This document shows positions 10,761-21,596 of a DNA stretch of 64,000 nucleotides, in pieces. Position numbers and translations under genes: made by a program. The stretch is from Cryptomeria japonica (Eukaryota > Streptophyta > Pinopsida > Cupressales > Cupressaceae). Location: the NCBI RefSeq assembly GCF_030272615.1, contig NC_081415.1, positions 416,420,757-416,484,756 of the forward strand. The letters are read 5' to 3'. Below the pieces are notes generated by a model that worked only from the letters and a program-made list of their open reading frames with translations, searched no databases and had not been told where the DNA came from. Within the stretch, counting starts at the first letter, position 1. Each line of letters opens with the position of its first letter.

Positions 10761-12285
10761 ATGCATAGGAGGAGAAGAGATGCATTAGGAAGATTTATTC
10801 CCTTACATTCCACTCAAGATATAAGATCAGATCAAGCACCTGAAGTAAACCCTTTTGCAGAAACTTATGTGCGAAATAGAGGTGTTTTTAATTTGTTAGA
10901 TGGAGACCTAGACTTCCTGAATGAACCACCTGAACAAAACATTTTACCTCTAGTCCTTTATCAGGGACCAATGGTAGCAAATCCTCCACCTCCGCCTATA
11001 AACCCAACATTTGAGTTTCCCATTCCTGACCAGCATGATAATGCAAATTTGAAGAACATACCAACTTCTTCTCTTCCAAAATTTCATTAATTGGTAACAG
11101 AAGATTTGGATACCTTTTTGTTTGAATTTGATATCCTTTGCAGAAGTTATGATTATACCACTGACGCTCATAAACTTAATTCATTCCCTGGTACTTTGAA
11201 AGAAGCTGCCCTGAGTTGGTTTATGAGTCTAGGAAGAGATGTAATCACTACTTAGGAGGAGATGAAGACAAACTTCTTGGATAAGTATAAAGACTATTGC
11301 AGGGGAATGGATCGACATGGTGATGATATCTTCAGGATGACACAAAAAGAAGATGAAAGCCTGGAAGACTATTTGGAGAGGTTTTTATTTAGTGTCAAGA
11401 AATCCAAGCATAGCACTCTAAGTGAAGATTCTATGAAGTTGATCTTTCTAAGGGGAATCAATGAGGATTGTGTTGACTCCTTAGATCTAATGGGAGGAGG
11501 AGATATTACTCAAGTTCAATGGGATGACATCAGATAAATCTGTCAAAAGTGCTCTAGAGTTGTAGCCAAGAGGGGAAGACACTATAGGCCTGGTTCTTCA
11601 ATTACAAAGTCGTCTACAACAGTTTCAAGAATGGAAATAACTCATCTATTAAAAGATTTTAAGGATGATATAATTAATAATATGGCTACTCAATTGGATA
11701 CACTTCAAGCATGAGGAAGCAGAGGCTGTGCTTGCTGAATTTTGTCCTCACTATCAACAAAAGAAGAAGGATTGTAGATGTAAACTGCTAGCTAAAATTG
11801 ATAGCCAACAGAGTTCCCCAGATTTCAATCCTGTCTATGGAGATGATGAACAACTCTTTTATGTTGCATAGTGAAGGCCTTGGTCTCCAAGACAAGGTAT
11901 GCCACAAGATCCATTGTCATTTTCTAATCCTTATATGAAGTTCAATGCACAAAACAATCAGTGGAAACCTCCATATTCCCAAAATTTTGGAAATTATACT
12001 CCTCAGTCTTGGAATAACTCTCAAAACCCTTGGCCTAATTATCAAAATCCTTCATCTCAATGGCAAAAACCACAAGGGAATTGGTCTCCTCCTCAAGGTA
12101 ACTGGCAACGGTCACCGCAGTGGAGGGGAGGACAACAATGGGCAAACCAATCATCAAGTTTCCTGCAGCCACAACAACAGTCCCAACAGTCGGCTTTAAT
12201 GCCACCAGCTCCTAATGCCACTCCATCCAAGGCAACCCAACTGCCAACTCAGCCTGTGCCAAATCCAAATAACAAACCCCACTAA
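10761..12285 (+). pseudogene. gag of the full-length gypsy element
   Basis: Gag would form the virus-like particle core in the cytoplasm. The frame starts MHRRRRDALGRFIPL at 10761 and has in-frame stops at 11088, 11253 and 11535. Its middle part contains the retrotransposon gag fold signature (LNSFPGTLKEAALSWFMSLG, then FLDKYKDYCRG and ESLEDYLERFLFSVKK). A one-base shift near 11711 leads to EAEAVLAEFCPHYQQKKKDC, a weak remnant of a Cys/His region. The C-terminal piece (11899-12285) is rich in Asn, Gln, Pro and Trp with repeated NPW/QNP/QGNW words, as in Ogre/Tat/Athila gags. It runs into pol in the same frame after one stop. Confidence 0.85.
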
Positions 12286-13640
12286 TAACAACAAGTTTTT
12301 TCAACTGATCCTAATAACTATCCTATAAACTCTCTCAATATAAGTGATATCCACTTACGGTCGGGAACAACACTGCCTACTCCATCTCCTCCAGTCATAA
12401 CAAAACTACCATATGAGGAGATTGCTCAGGAAACCACACCTGATAAACTCAGAAGCCCTGAGCAAGGTCATCAGTCTGCAACTTTAAACACACATGTAAG
12501 AACTCCCTCGTTTCCTCAAAGATTGCAGGTAGAAGTGTCTAGGCAGCAGGATGATATAGCTTTTGATCTTATTGATCAACTAAAATATATATGTGTCAAT
12601 ATCCCACTGTTTCAAGCTATTAAGGACATTCTCATATATGGAAAAGCTATTAAGGAGGCATGTTTGAAGAATCTTAAGAGGAAGAAAAATGACCCAAAAA
12701 CAGTGCATGTAGTAGGACAATTGGCTGATATTATGTTAGGAAAAGTTATTGTCCCTAAATATTTTGACCCAGGTAGCCCTATTGTGAAGGTAGTTATTAA
12801 TGGAACTCAAATTAAAAATGCCTTGATAGACTTAGGAGTAGCCATAAATGTGATGACTAAGTATGTCATGCAGCAACTCAACATTACCAGTCTTAGATCA
12901 ACTCCAACGGTCCTGCAGCTTGCTGATAGCTCTATTGTTCAGCCTGAAGGGATGGTTGAAGATATTGTTGTCACATTAGATTCTTGGGAATATCCGGCTG
13001 ATTTTATAATCCTCTCTCCTAAGGCAACATTGGGTGGATATCCAATCATTTTGGGAAGACCTTGGCTTGCAACAACTGATGCATACATAGGTTGCAGATC
13101 AGGGGATATGACAATTTCAAATGTTATTACTACTAAAACACTTGCACTCTATTCTCCATCACAACCACAACTTGATCAAGAGCAAGTAGTATGGCTAGAC
13201 ATAGGAGAAGAAGCAGAGGAAATTAATTATGTTCAACAACTAATGATGTTAGCAAGGGAACCATTCATAGCACTTCAAGAGGATGATACGGTACTCTCTA
13301 ACATCATAAGAAATCATTATGGAGCAATTCAACAATCATTGGGTATACCAGTAAGTCCTCTGCATACTCTTCTTCCGTTTGTAGGCTCTTTAGATTCTCC
13401 TATACCCACATACATATTTCACACATTGCTACCACAGGAGATTCAAACCTCTTGTTTGTCTGAAATATCTAATGTTGAGTCAGTAACTCAAATAGAGGTT
13501 GTCGTAGAAAGAAATCTAAATATCAATAGTCAATTAGCAGCAAATCAAAGATTGTCATTAACAAAATTACTCAAAGCCCAACAACAAGCCATCGCATGGG
13601 ATTATCATGACATGAAGGGATTAAATCCTATATTGTGTAC
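12286..13640 (+). pseudogene. protease region of pol (retropepsin)
   Basis: The linker DIHLRSGTTLPTPSPP (about 12345-12395) and PFPQRLQVEV correspond to the conserved gag-protease linker of Ogre/Tat/Athila elements. The protease spans about 12760-13120: ALIDLGVAINVM carries the active-site DLG used by this clade (12829-12837), and GGYPIILGRPWLAT is the conserved C-terminal GRP strand. The open frame runs uninterrupted from 12523 to 13932 (469 codons), through the protease into reverse transcriptase, the longest intact coding stretch in the window. The 500 bp between protease and RT encode a spacer with no domain I recognise. Confidence 0.85.
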
Positions 13641-14437
13641 CCATAGGATTTATATCAAAGAAGATTGTAAACCAATTAGACGGTCTCAGCAAAGGATTAA
13701 TCCTGCTTTAAGGGAAATAGTTAAAGAGGAACTACAAAAGTTGCTTAATGCAGGATTCATTTACTCTATTTTAGACAGTCAATGGGTTTCTCCTTTGGTT
13801 ATAGTACCAAATAAAGGAGGGAAATGGAGAGTTTGTGTGGACTATAGGGAGCTCAACACTGCTACCAAAAAGGATCGCTTCCCACTTCCATTCATAGATC
13901 AAGTGTTAGATTGTCTAGCAGGTAAGCAATAGTTTTCATTTTTGGATGGGTTTAGTGGTTATAATCAGATCAGAATAGCTCTGGAAGATCAGGAAAAGAC
14001 CACCTTTACCTGCCCCTGGGGGCACACATGCCTATTTAGTTCTCCCTTTTGGTTTATGTAATTCTCCTGCAACCTTTCAAAGGGTTGTCCTCAGTATTTT
14101 TTCAGATATATCCCATGATTCTATGGAAATTTATATGGATGATTTTATTGCTTATGGGACTACCTTTAAGGAAGCATTACAAAATCTAACCAAAGTGTTG
14201 TAGCGGTGTGAAGATCATAATTTATCCTTAAACGGTGAAAAATGTTTTATGATGATGCAAGAAGGAATAGTGTTGGGGCATCGTATTTCTCAACCAGGTA
14301 TTTAGGTAGATCTAGCTAAAATTGAAGTAATACTTGCTCTTCTTGCCCCTGCAAAACAAAAGTATGTAAGAAGTTATTTAGGCCATGCAGGGTACTATAG
14401 GAGATTTATCAAGGACTTTAGTCAAATAGCAGGACCA
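13641..14437 (+). pseudogene. reverse transcriptase region of pol
   Basis: This part would copy element RNA into cDNA in the particle. The N-terminal blocks SQWVSPLVIVPNKGGKWR and VCVDYRELN lie at about 13780-13860 and FSFLDGFSGYNQIRIA follows a stop at 13930. An extra G near 14017 shifts the frame; LPFGLCNSPATFQR continues in the new frame. The catalytic YMDD is intact at 14132-14143. Further stops occur near 14202 and 14304 before SYLGHAGYYRRFIKDFSQIA. Unlike Athila proper, there is no long insertion between PNKGG and WRVC. Confidence 0.9.
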
Positions 14438-15089
14438 TTGTATTCTCTATTAACAAAGGATGCAGAGTTTGAATGGACAGTTGCATGTGAAGAGGCATTT
14501 TCTAAACTAAAAGGAGCCTTAACCCAAGCCCCTGTGCTTAAAGGACCCAATTGGTCAATTCCTTTTCACATTCATATAGATGCATCCTATTATGCAATAA
14601 GAGCAGTTTTGGGGCAGAAGCAAAGATTTTTGGAAAATGCAATTTATTATATGAGTAAAAATTTGCAAGGACCAAAACTGAATTATACTATCACCGAAAA
14701 GGAAATGTTAGCTGTCATCTATGCCCTCAATAAGTTCAAACATTATATATCTGGTTATCAAATCTTTGTGCATACTAATCATGCAACCATCAGGTACCTC
14801 ATGAACAAAAGCTCCACTATAGGTAGATTGGCAAGATGATTGTTGTTAATACAAGAATTTGATATTACTATCATAGATAAACCAGGTAAAGCAAATGTAG
14901 TGGCATATTTTTTGTCTAGAATTCAAACACTAGACAATCCTAAAGTCATTGATGATTCTTCTCCAGATGAGCATTTGTTTTCTATTAATTTGAATAGTCC
15001 ATGGTATGCTGACATAGCTAACTACCTAGCAGCTAACAAGATACCTCCTCATTTCTCACCAAAAGAAAAAAGATTGTTGGTAGGAAAGA
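14438..15089 (+). pseudogene. RNase H region of pol and tether to integrase
   Basis: RNase H would degrade the RNA strand during reverse transcription. IHIDASYYAIRAVLGQK holds the first catalytic Asp, and NYTITEKEMLAVIYALNKF holds the catalytic Glu. In HTNHATIRYLM the Asp of the usual T-D-H is replaced by Asn, so a metal-binding residue is lost. A TGA at 14837 breaks the frame, which resumes as LLIQEFDITIIDKPGKANV and YFLSRI, the usual end of the domain. The following about 150 bp link to the integrase zinc-binding region. Confidence 0.88.
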
Positions 15090-16331
15090 GTTTCAACTTC
15101 TCATGGATAGCGGATTGCTTATTTTATATAGGGACAAATCAAGTTATTAGGCGTTGTGTAAGGGAAGATGAGACATATGATATACTTCATGCCTGTCATG
15201 ATGAGCCTTGTGGAGGTCACTTTGCAACCAAAAGAACAACTCTCAAGATATTAACTACAGGGTACTATTGGCCAACCTTGCACAAGGATGTAGTCAAATA
15301 CACCATGAAATATGACAGATGTCAAATAATGGGAAGACCAACTCGGTCTAATGAAATGCCTTTACACCCCCAGGTGGTTGTCACACCATTTGACAAATGG
15401 GGCTTAGACTTTGTTGGGCCAATTGATCCATAATCAAATGGTCGGTCCTACATTCTTGTTTGTACCGACTATGTTACTAAATGGGTAGAGGTCAAAGCCT
15501 TCAAGCATGACAGAGATAATAAGGTAGCAAAATTTTTATATGAAGAAATCTTCACTCGGTATGGAGTTCCTAGAGAAATAGTAACAATTTACTTCCACTT
15601 TGATTATAGCTTTGGTTAATGAATACAATGTCAGGCATAAGGAATCCACTCCTTATCATCCTTAGGCTAATGGACAAGCAAAGATCACTAACAGGGAGCT
15701 TGAATCAATATTGACCAAAACAATAGCTCCTAACTGAAAAGATTGGTCTAGCAAATTATTTGAAGCAGTATGGGCTTATAGAACTACCTGGAAAACCACA
15801 ACAGGGTTTACACCATTTGAAATGATATATGGGACAAAAGCAATGATGCCTGTAGAATTTGAGCATAAAACCTTGAGAATGACCATTGCCTTAGATATGA
15901 CTCTTTGTGCAACACAAGAGGAAAGGCTCCTGCAGCTTATTACCTTAGATGATATAAGAAAGTCTGCCCTGTAGCACATTGAATCTATTCAAAACCAGCT
16001 CATGAAGTGGCACGATCGCTATATCAAAGATAAATCATTCAAGCCAGGTGATTGGGCCCTTCTCTATGATTCGAGGTATAAAGATAATTTGGCAAAATTA
16101 CAGACACGATGGTTAGGGCCTTATGAGACAGTTGAAACATTCTCTAATGGTGTCGTCAGATTATCTACAATTGATATTGTTAAGTTTAAATTATTAGTCA
16201 ATGGTCATCGGTTGCTCCTGTACCACAAACCTCTTAGCAAGGATGACTTTCTACAGCAGTTCTCCACTGTCGAGCATGTCAAGATTCCTGCAACAACTGG
16301 CGATGACTTTGTTGTTACCACTCCATCTTAA
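15090..16331 (+). pseudogene. integrase region of pol
   Basis: An HHCC zinc-binding region is seen at about 15190-15330 (HDEPCGGHF ... KYDRCQ), but the first Cys of the C-x2-C pair is Tyr. The catalytic core begins WGLDFVGPI with the first Asp, and a stop at 15431 follows. Near 15580 a short deletion removes the residues around the second catalytic Asp and shifts the frame; ALVNEYNVRHKESTPYHP resumes in another frame, and NGQAKITNRELESILTK contains the Glu region. A C-terminal domain follows (16002-16331) with WALLYDSRYKDNLAKLQTRW and GPYE. The integrase is therefore dead. Confidence 0.9.
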
Positions 16332-16639
16332 ATCTTTGTCGCATGATAATAATAAATACTTCCACATATGGAGGAAGTACATTTATGTGCAATAAATATT
16401 TCATTTTGTATTCACTCATTTCTTTCCTTTCACTCCATCCATTTCTGCCTCGTTTTCCATGCATGACGGCTCAATGTCTTTAGCTGCAGTCATTATCGCG
16501 TGATGTCAGGTATGCTCATGTGTATTTATTTTTGTTGCATGTATATAATTAAACCATATTAACTAACATTATGATATTTTGCATATTGTCCTATTTCAGT
16601 CCTCCTCCGCATGTGTGGACACCTGTTAAACCTTGGGTT

Positions 16640-16650
16640 GGGGGGAGGAA
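16640..16650 (+). other. internal purine tract after integrase
   Basis: GGGGGGAGGAA, within GGGTTGGGGGGAGGAACG, lies about 310 bp after the pol stop and 2.7 kb before the 3' LTR. It is as purine-rich as the real tract at 19333 and could be a second plus-strand primer site, as proposed for some retroelements. No function is shown. Confidence 0.4.
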
Positions 16651-16891
16651 CGTACACTAATAATGACTCTAGTAGATAATTCTTATGTCCTCTCGGATTG
16701 CTTTTTAATTTTTCAAATTTCTAGTTTGAGGTGATATTTTGTACTTTGCCCTTCTATCTGCTTAGAGCTATTTTTAGATTGCAGCTAAGTTCCGACCAAG
16801 TAAAGGCACATTGAGTATATTTTAGTGCAGAAATTAGTACATAAATTGGGCAGATTTACGCCATTATAGAGTAGAAAGTGTTATCACTGCA

Positions 16892-17776
16892 ATGGGTGGT
16901 CCACCTGTTCGTCATGAGCCGACAATCCATGAAGTCCTTCTTCAAGACCAAGATTGTGAGCTAATATTCCATAACAGTGGGTGGTTGGATTGTTTTTTGA
17001 AGCTGACAAAATTTAATGAGGAAATTGCAAGGGAATTTACCCGCTAACATTCACATGGAGAAGCCCAGGTAAAAGGTTTGAGAGTGGTGGTTATAGAGGA
17101 ACGGATTGCAAAGGTAATTGGGTTACCAATAGACGGAGAAAAGTATTCAAAATCCAAGGATGCACGTAGTGCAAGAGCAGAATTTACACGTATGGGAGAC
17201 CCACCCTTAGTAGTAGATAGACAAGGAGCTAGGCGAGAATCTCTTCTGCCTTAATGGAAAGTAGTAGCATTGTATGTTTTAAAGTATTTAACATGTGAAG
17301 GAAGGTTCTCGTGTCTGCATTCCCATCACTTCAAGCTTCTAAGTAATCTACGCCACGAAAGAAGGATGAATGTTCCAAGCCTATTGTACGACCTTCTTTC
17401 CACAAGCGCAACAAAGACCTAGAAAGGTAGGCCTCACTCTGTTTCTCATCATCGCCTAATTAAGCTATTAGTTGAAAGATCTTTGAGAGATGTCTCTCCA
17501 ATGTCTTGGAATGAATTTGTTGAAATTAGGATGTTTAGGGTAGAAAATGTGGTTATAGAGGAACCACTTCCATCTCAAGAACAAGAAAATTTAGAAAATC
17601 TTGAAAAATCTGGTTCCCCTCTTGAACCCTCATCCTCTAGGATATCATCAAAATAAAATGTTCCTGCAGTAGAGGAACCCTTACAACAAAAAGCTACAAC
17701 AGGGGTTCCTTCTCAAAGTCTAATAAAAACTAGGGCTACCATACGAAAGAAAAAAAGGCAAAGAAAAATAGGTTGA
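16892..17776 (+). pseudogene. post-integrase accessory ORF, first part
   Basis: A single frame starts at ATG 16892 (MGGPPVRHEPTIHEVLLQ) and stays recognisable to about 17776 despite stops near 17045, 17251, 17420 and 17654. It contains GLRVVVIEERIAKVIGLP and LKLLSNLRHERRMNVPSLLY. The pattern V-x-I-x-x-x-x-I-A-K-V-x-G-L-P resembles accessory ORFs and plant mobile domain-like proteins found in plant LTR elements. Its role is unknown. Extra coding sequence between integrase and the 3' LTR is a known trait of Athila and some Tat elements, sometimes called env-like, but I see no signal peptide or membrane segment here. Confidence 0.6.
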
Positions 17777-18519
17777 CATAGAAAATAAGGAAGAGAGAGG
17801 TAAAAGTGAGAATTTACCCTCTCCTGCGGCCAAGAAAAGGAAAGTTGTAAAAACAGCCTCTCTTGTAACCATTGAAGTGGTTGAAGAGTTGGCTACAGGA
17901 AGTAGTCCTGCAACCGCAAAAGTGGAAATCTCTGAGAAGCAGTGGTAGGCTCTGGAAAAAGCTTAAAAATCAAGACCAATCAATGAAGCCAAATGTTACC
18001 ATCCTGATTGACTTTCCCGAACAAGAGCCACATAGTCCACCTCACAATGGTGTTCCTCCTTCTCCACCTAACGAACCCCAAAGGGAACAAGAAAAAGAGG
18101 AAGAACTGCAGAATATTGAGGAAGAACAAGAACTGCAGCTGCAAGAAGAGGGGGAACTCCAAAATATTGAGCAGCCGCATAAAGAAGTAGGTTTTGAAAG
18201 GTTGGAAAGCTTAGAATCCGCTGTAGAACAAGTTATCGAAGCAGAGACCAAAGTTGAAAAGAAGAAACCTAGGGCACCTATTCATATACCACCTACTTCC
18301 CTTACTAGTCATGCGGTGGGACTTGCTCTCTATGAGGATTGGGAATTGGAAAAGGTAAAAATGCAGATGATAATCGACTGGCATAAGAAAATTATTGAAC
18401 AAAAAGATGAGGAAATTTCTCAACTTAAAGCTAAGGTGGAAACAATAGCCACTATGGTACCACAACTAATGCAATGCCAAGCACCTCCTCGTGTTTACTC
18501 TTTGTATTTAAAAGAATAA
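17777..18519 (+). pseudogene. post-integrase accessory ORF, acidic coiled-coil part
   Basis: After a frame change near 17990, an open frame to 18519 has a Pro-rich start (PHSPPHNGVPPSPPNEP), then an extremely Glu/Gln-rich stretch in which ELQNIE is repeated (about 18105 and 18155), then IEQKDEEISQLKAKVETIA, a clear heptad coiled coil. It would suit a self-associating structural protein. It is collinear with the parts before and after, so the whole 16892-19274 was probably one protein of about 780 residues. Confidence 0.6.
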
Positions 18520-19274
18520 CATATCAGTTTCTAGATGATGAGAATTGTCAGGGATTTAAGTTCCTCATTGCAGACACCAGAGGAATTCTACAGTGCTTAT
18601 CAGACATCTCCTACAACAATTAAGAATCTACTTTGTGAATTTTATGTCCATAACTATGTTGTTCCTAATGATGTCGATTGGAACCCTCTCCTCTACATTG
18701 GAGATATCCAGTTGAGAGCTCTTATGTCATGGATGCAGAACAAAATAGCAAGGGGAGAGTAGTTTCAGGTGCATAACAAGGAAGAACTTGAGCTTTCACT
18801 GCCATTAAGGGTTGAATCAAGGGAGCCTAGGAGACTTTATTTTGACTAGCAAAAGATTGTATATGAGCCAGATTATGCAAATGATATCCTACCCTTAAGG
18901 GAAGAAGTGTATAAATAATATGAATAAATGGCTCCAAGGGAAGGACAAGTAGCAATAGGACATTTAGTCCAATGCTAGAATAGCTTGCCAGATGAGTTAA
19001 GGCAATCTAAAACACACTCTGTGCAAAACTACCATGCAGCCTTAAACAGAGCACCCAAGTATATGCACTTGGGAAGAACAAAGGGACGACATTGGCTACC
19101 TCTTCATTTTTAGCCTCCAATCCTCCTATGGCCACTGATGGGATGCAGGGACAATGACCCACCATACAGTGAAGCAACAAAACGTACCAGGTGGAAGAGA
19201 TTGGAGAAAATGAAGGGATTTTACTGGAGTTTATTTGCAGGAGGTTCTGGGCAGGTTACTCCAGGCAATTTCTG
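18520..19274 (+). pseudogene. post-integrase accessory ORF, C-terminal part
   Basis: The frame continues at 18535 (MMRIVRDLSSSLQTPEEFY; NYVVPNDVDWNPLLYIGDIQ) to a stop at 18760. It then goes on with further stops through LPLREEVYK, LPDELRQSKTHSVQNYHAAL, RTKGRHWLPLHF and MKGFYWSLFAGGSGQVTPGNF, ending near 19274. No known domain. The short remainder to the polypurine tract is untranslated. Confidence 0.5.
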
Positions 19275-19332
19275 AATCAATGCCAGAATTCAGAATTTTC
19301 TTGTTGCCGGAGGATCAACAAGAAGTTAGGTT

Positions 19333-19341
19333 AGGGGGAGA
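19333..19341 (+). other. polypurine tract
   Basis: AGGGGGAGA abuts the first base of the 3' LTR (19342). It is the expected primer for plus-strand DNA synthesis. Confidence 0.85.
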
Positions 19342-20547
19342 TGATGAGCCTAAATAATGACTCTATTTTGATAGATTTTTGCTATAATACTCTTGCCTAG
19401 GTCTTGTGATTAGATGACATTTGGATCATGATACTCTCCTAGTTGATACCTTTTAAGTGTTTTTGAAACTGATTTGACTTTATAATCAAGGATGTCATAT
19501 AATGGTTTTAAATGATTTATCTATGCAAATATCTAAAATCAATTTTAAGTATGGTTTACATTATATCATGTTAGCATTAGTATATACACATGTTTGTTGT
19601 GCACATTAATATCATGATGCAGGGTCCGCAAATGAGAAGTAAAGATTAAGTGGCGGTTTAAAGAAGCATCAAGTATATAGCCGCAATGCAGACCTAGTCA
19701 GAGGAAAGCAGTAATGATCGAAGCCACTTGACCGGTTCTTCAACAGAATGATTTATGAAACATTTATAACTATTCTTAGTGGAGCTTAGATCCAGGAAGC
19801 AAGTCATGCTATATTTTCTCAGCTGCAGGACAAATGTTGTTCTGTTTTCCTGCGCTGACTTCTTCTTCTTCTTTTGTTAATAAATCTCGTTCGCCTATTC
19901 TGTAGGAATGTGGTTGATCAGTTAGGAGTTTGTTATAATTTTTCTTATAAATAAGGGGATAGTAGAGAATGACCATAATATTTGTAATACACAATCTTCT
20001 AGTATTTTATGTATTTTCACAGTCAAGATGAAATAAAGAGATCAATATGATTTTGAACGCTTAACAATTGCAATCTGAAAGTTCTGGAGATACTCACTCA
20101 AGGGGGCCCACTTGGTGAGTAATCCTTTCTATGTTCCAGTTAGTTTTCATTCTTCAGTAATAGTTGTTTCAACAATCGCCCGTTCCTGCAGCCACTGGAA
20201 ACAGTTCCTGTGTTTGTTCCTGTAGCCACAACAACAGAGTAGTTCCTGTTACTTGTCAGAACTTTATCATTTAATAGTAGTTGTTTAAAGTAATTTCCAG
20301 TTGTGAGATTAAGTATTAGTTCATTGAGATTTTGCGTGTTTACTTTAAAAGAATTTCCTTTCCTGCAGTAATATAGAATGGTTGAAATATGAACTTGGTG
20401 CATATACAGTGCTGCCCCATTTTAAGTTTACGTCCCTGGTTGATAAGTAAATGAGCCTTTGCTACAGGAAAGATAGCTATTCAAGGATATTCAATCTCTG
20501 AATTGTGTTTTATTACCTAGTTGCCATTCCAGTTGCAAGGACCAACA
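19342..20547 (+). repeat. 3' LTR (1206 bp)
   Basis: Starts TGATGAGCCTAAATAATGA and ends GGACCAACA, followed by the CCCCT duplication. Compared with the 5' LTR it lacks exactly 20 bp between two GGGGAT words just after the TATA box (19946-19952), consistent with a deletion at short direct repeats. Confidence 0.95.
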
Positions 20548-20552
20548 CCCCT
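20548..20552. repeat. target site duplication CCCCT, right
   Basis: Identical to 9426-9430; marks the right border of the insertion. Confidence 0.9.
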
Positions 20553-21596
20553 CTCTCTTTCGAAGGAATGTATCATTAGGCAAAGATCTTTTCCTCCCCC
20601 TTTGATAGTCATCTATCCTTGAAAAGGAATCCTTTAAACTTGTTGCAAGATATATTCTTTACAACTCTCTTTGCCTTGTTTAAATAAATGTATCCTTTAC
20701 AAGGATATCTCTTCCTAGCTTGGAATGCATGCCATTTTTTCTTAAAGGATATCTCCTCGGTGTTGAGGATGTTTTTCCTTAATGTGGATTTCTATATACC
20801 TTAAGATATCAACATGGAGGTGTGTTGAAAACATTTTTTTTTTTTTTTGGGGGGGGGGGGGGGGTGGAGGGGCGTCCTTTTTGTTTGTGTTAATTCATTT
20901 GTTGTACCCTTTCAAATTGGCAATGTGGCGTTCCATAGCACCCCTTAAGGCATGGTTATCAGTCTTTCGAGCTTTTTTGTTGGCCATATAGTATAACATG
21001 GCTTGCTAGTGTGATAATTTTTGTTGTTTACGGCTACACAAGTGTTGATTATTGTTGTTTGTGTCTCCATAGACATTGATTGACTAGGATAGCATGACTT
21101 GCTAGTGTGATAGTTTTGTTGCTCTACATGAATCACCCAACATGGCATAGCTTGTTGGCTAATGGAATTTATGATTTTTTTTCTTTCACTCTTCTCATAA
21201 TGGATCATAGTAAGTAGCTCTTTACTAGGCCTAGAAGTCATATCCCTTCTTCTCTCCTCAATCAGTGTACAACCTTGTTCTTTCTATAAGTCCACTTGTG
21301 CTCTTGTGCAATAACATACCAAGAATGATATTAGCAGTTGAGACATTTTTTTACATTGAGGTCTCTTCAACTAGTTGACTTGGAACCTTTTTGTTTGCTT
21401 TGGTACTATTGTTGTTTTCTATTTGAAGGTTATTTGCATAGATTGATTGTATCCTATGCTTGGGGGATTGATCATACCTCAAACTTAGTGACGTCCTATC
21501 CTTGGCTTGTCTTGCTTTCAGATGCTCTATCACTTCACTTCTACTTTATCATGAGTATGAGTGTAAGTTAAAAATCCCACTAAAGTGGGGGCTAAA
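20553..21596 (+). other. 3' internal region of an older gypsy-like element
   Basis: Non-coding sequence that ends in a purine-rich AAAGTGGGGGCTAAA directly before an LTR start at 21597, as at the end of an LTR element. It contains the homopolymer pair at 20834 and two copies of GCATGRCTTGCTAGTGTGAT about 97 bp apart (about 20996 and 21093), with a third weak copy near 21140. No protein domain recognised. Confidence 0.5.
20834..20864. repeat. T15-G16 homopolymer junction
   Basis: Fifteen T (20834-20848) followed without a break by sixteen G (20849-20864), then TGGAGGGGCG. Homopolymers of this length are sequencing-prone, so the exact lengths may not be reliable. Confidence 0.9.

Larger units (their letters stand above)
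9431..20547 (+). mobile_element. full-length Ty3/gypsy retrotransposon, Ogre/Tat/Athila-type, inactivated
   Basis: The element is 11,117 bp with LTRs at 9431-10656 and 19342-20547, both starting TGATGAGCC and ending ACCAACA, and a 5-bp duplication CCCCT. In order it carries a tRNA-Asp-type primer site, gag, protease, reverse transcriptase, RNase H, integrase, a 2.7-kb extra coding region and a polypurine tract. RT-RNaseH-INT order defines Ty3/gypsy. A DLG protease motif, the linker DIHLRSGTTL before protease, an aspartate-tRNA primer site and coding sequence after integrase favour the Ogre/Tat/Athila branch. Every protein has stops or frameshifts and the integrase core has a deletion, so the copy cannot move on its own. 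Confidence 0.93.

Noticed and set aside
16892-19274. Calling the accessory region an envelope gene
   Set aside because: No signal peptide, membrane segment or fusion-like segment visible; coding after integrase alone does not show an envelope.
20782-20991. Plus-strand frame crossing the poly-G tract
   Set aside because: Its open reading depends on the homopolymer (poly-Gly), with no protein likeness.
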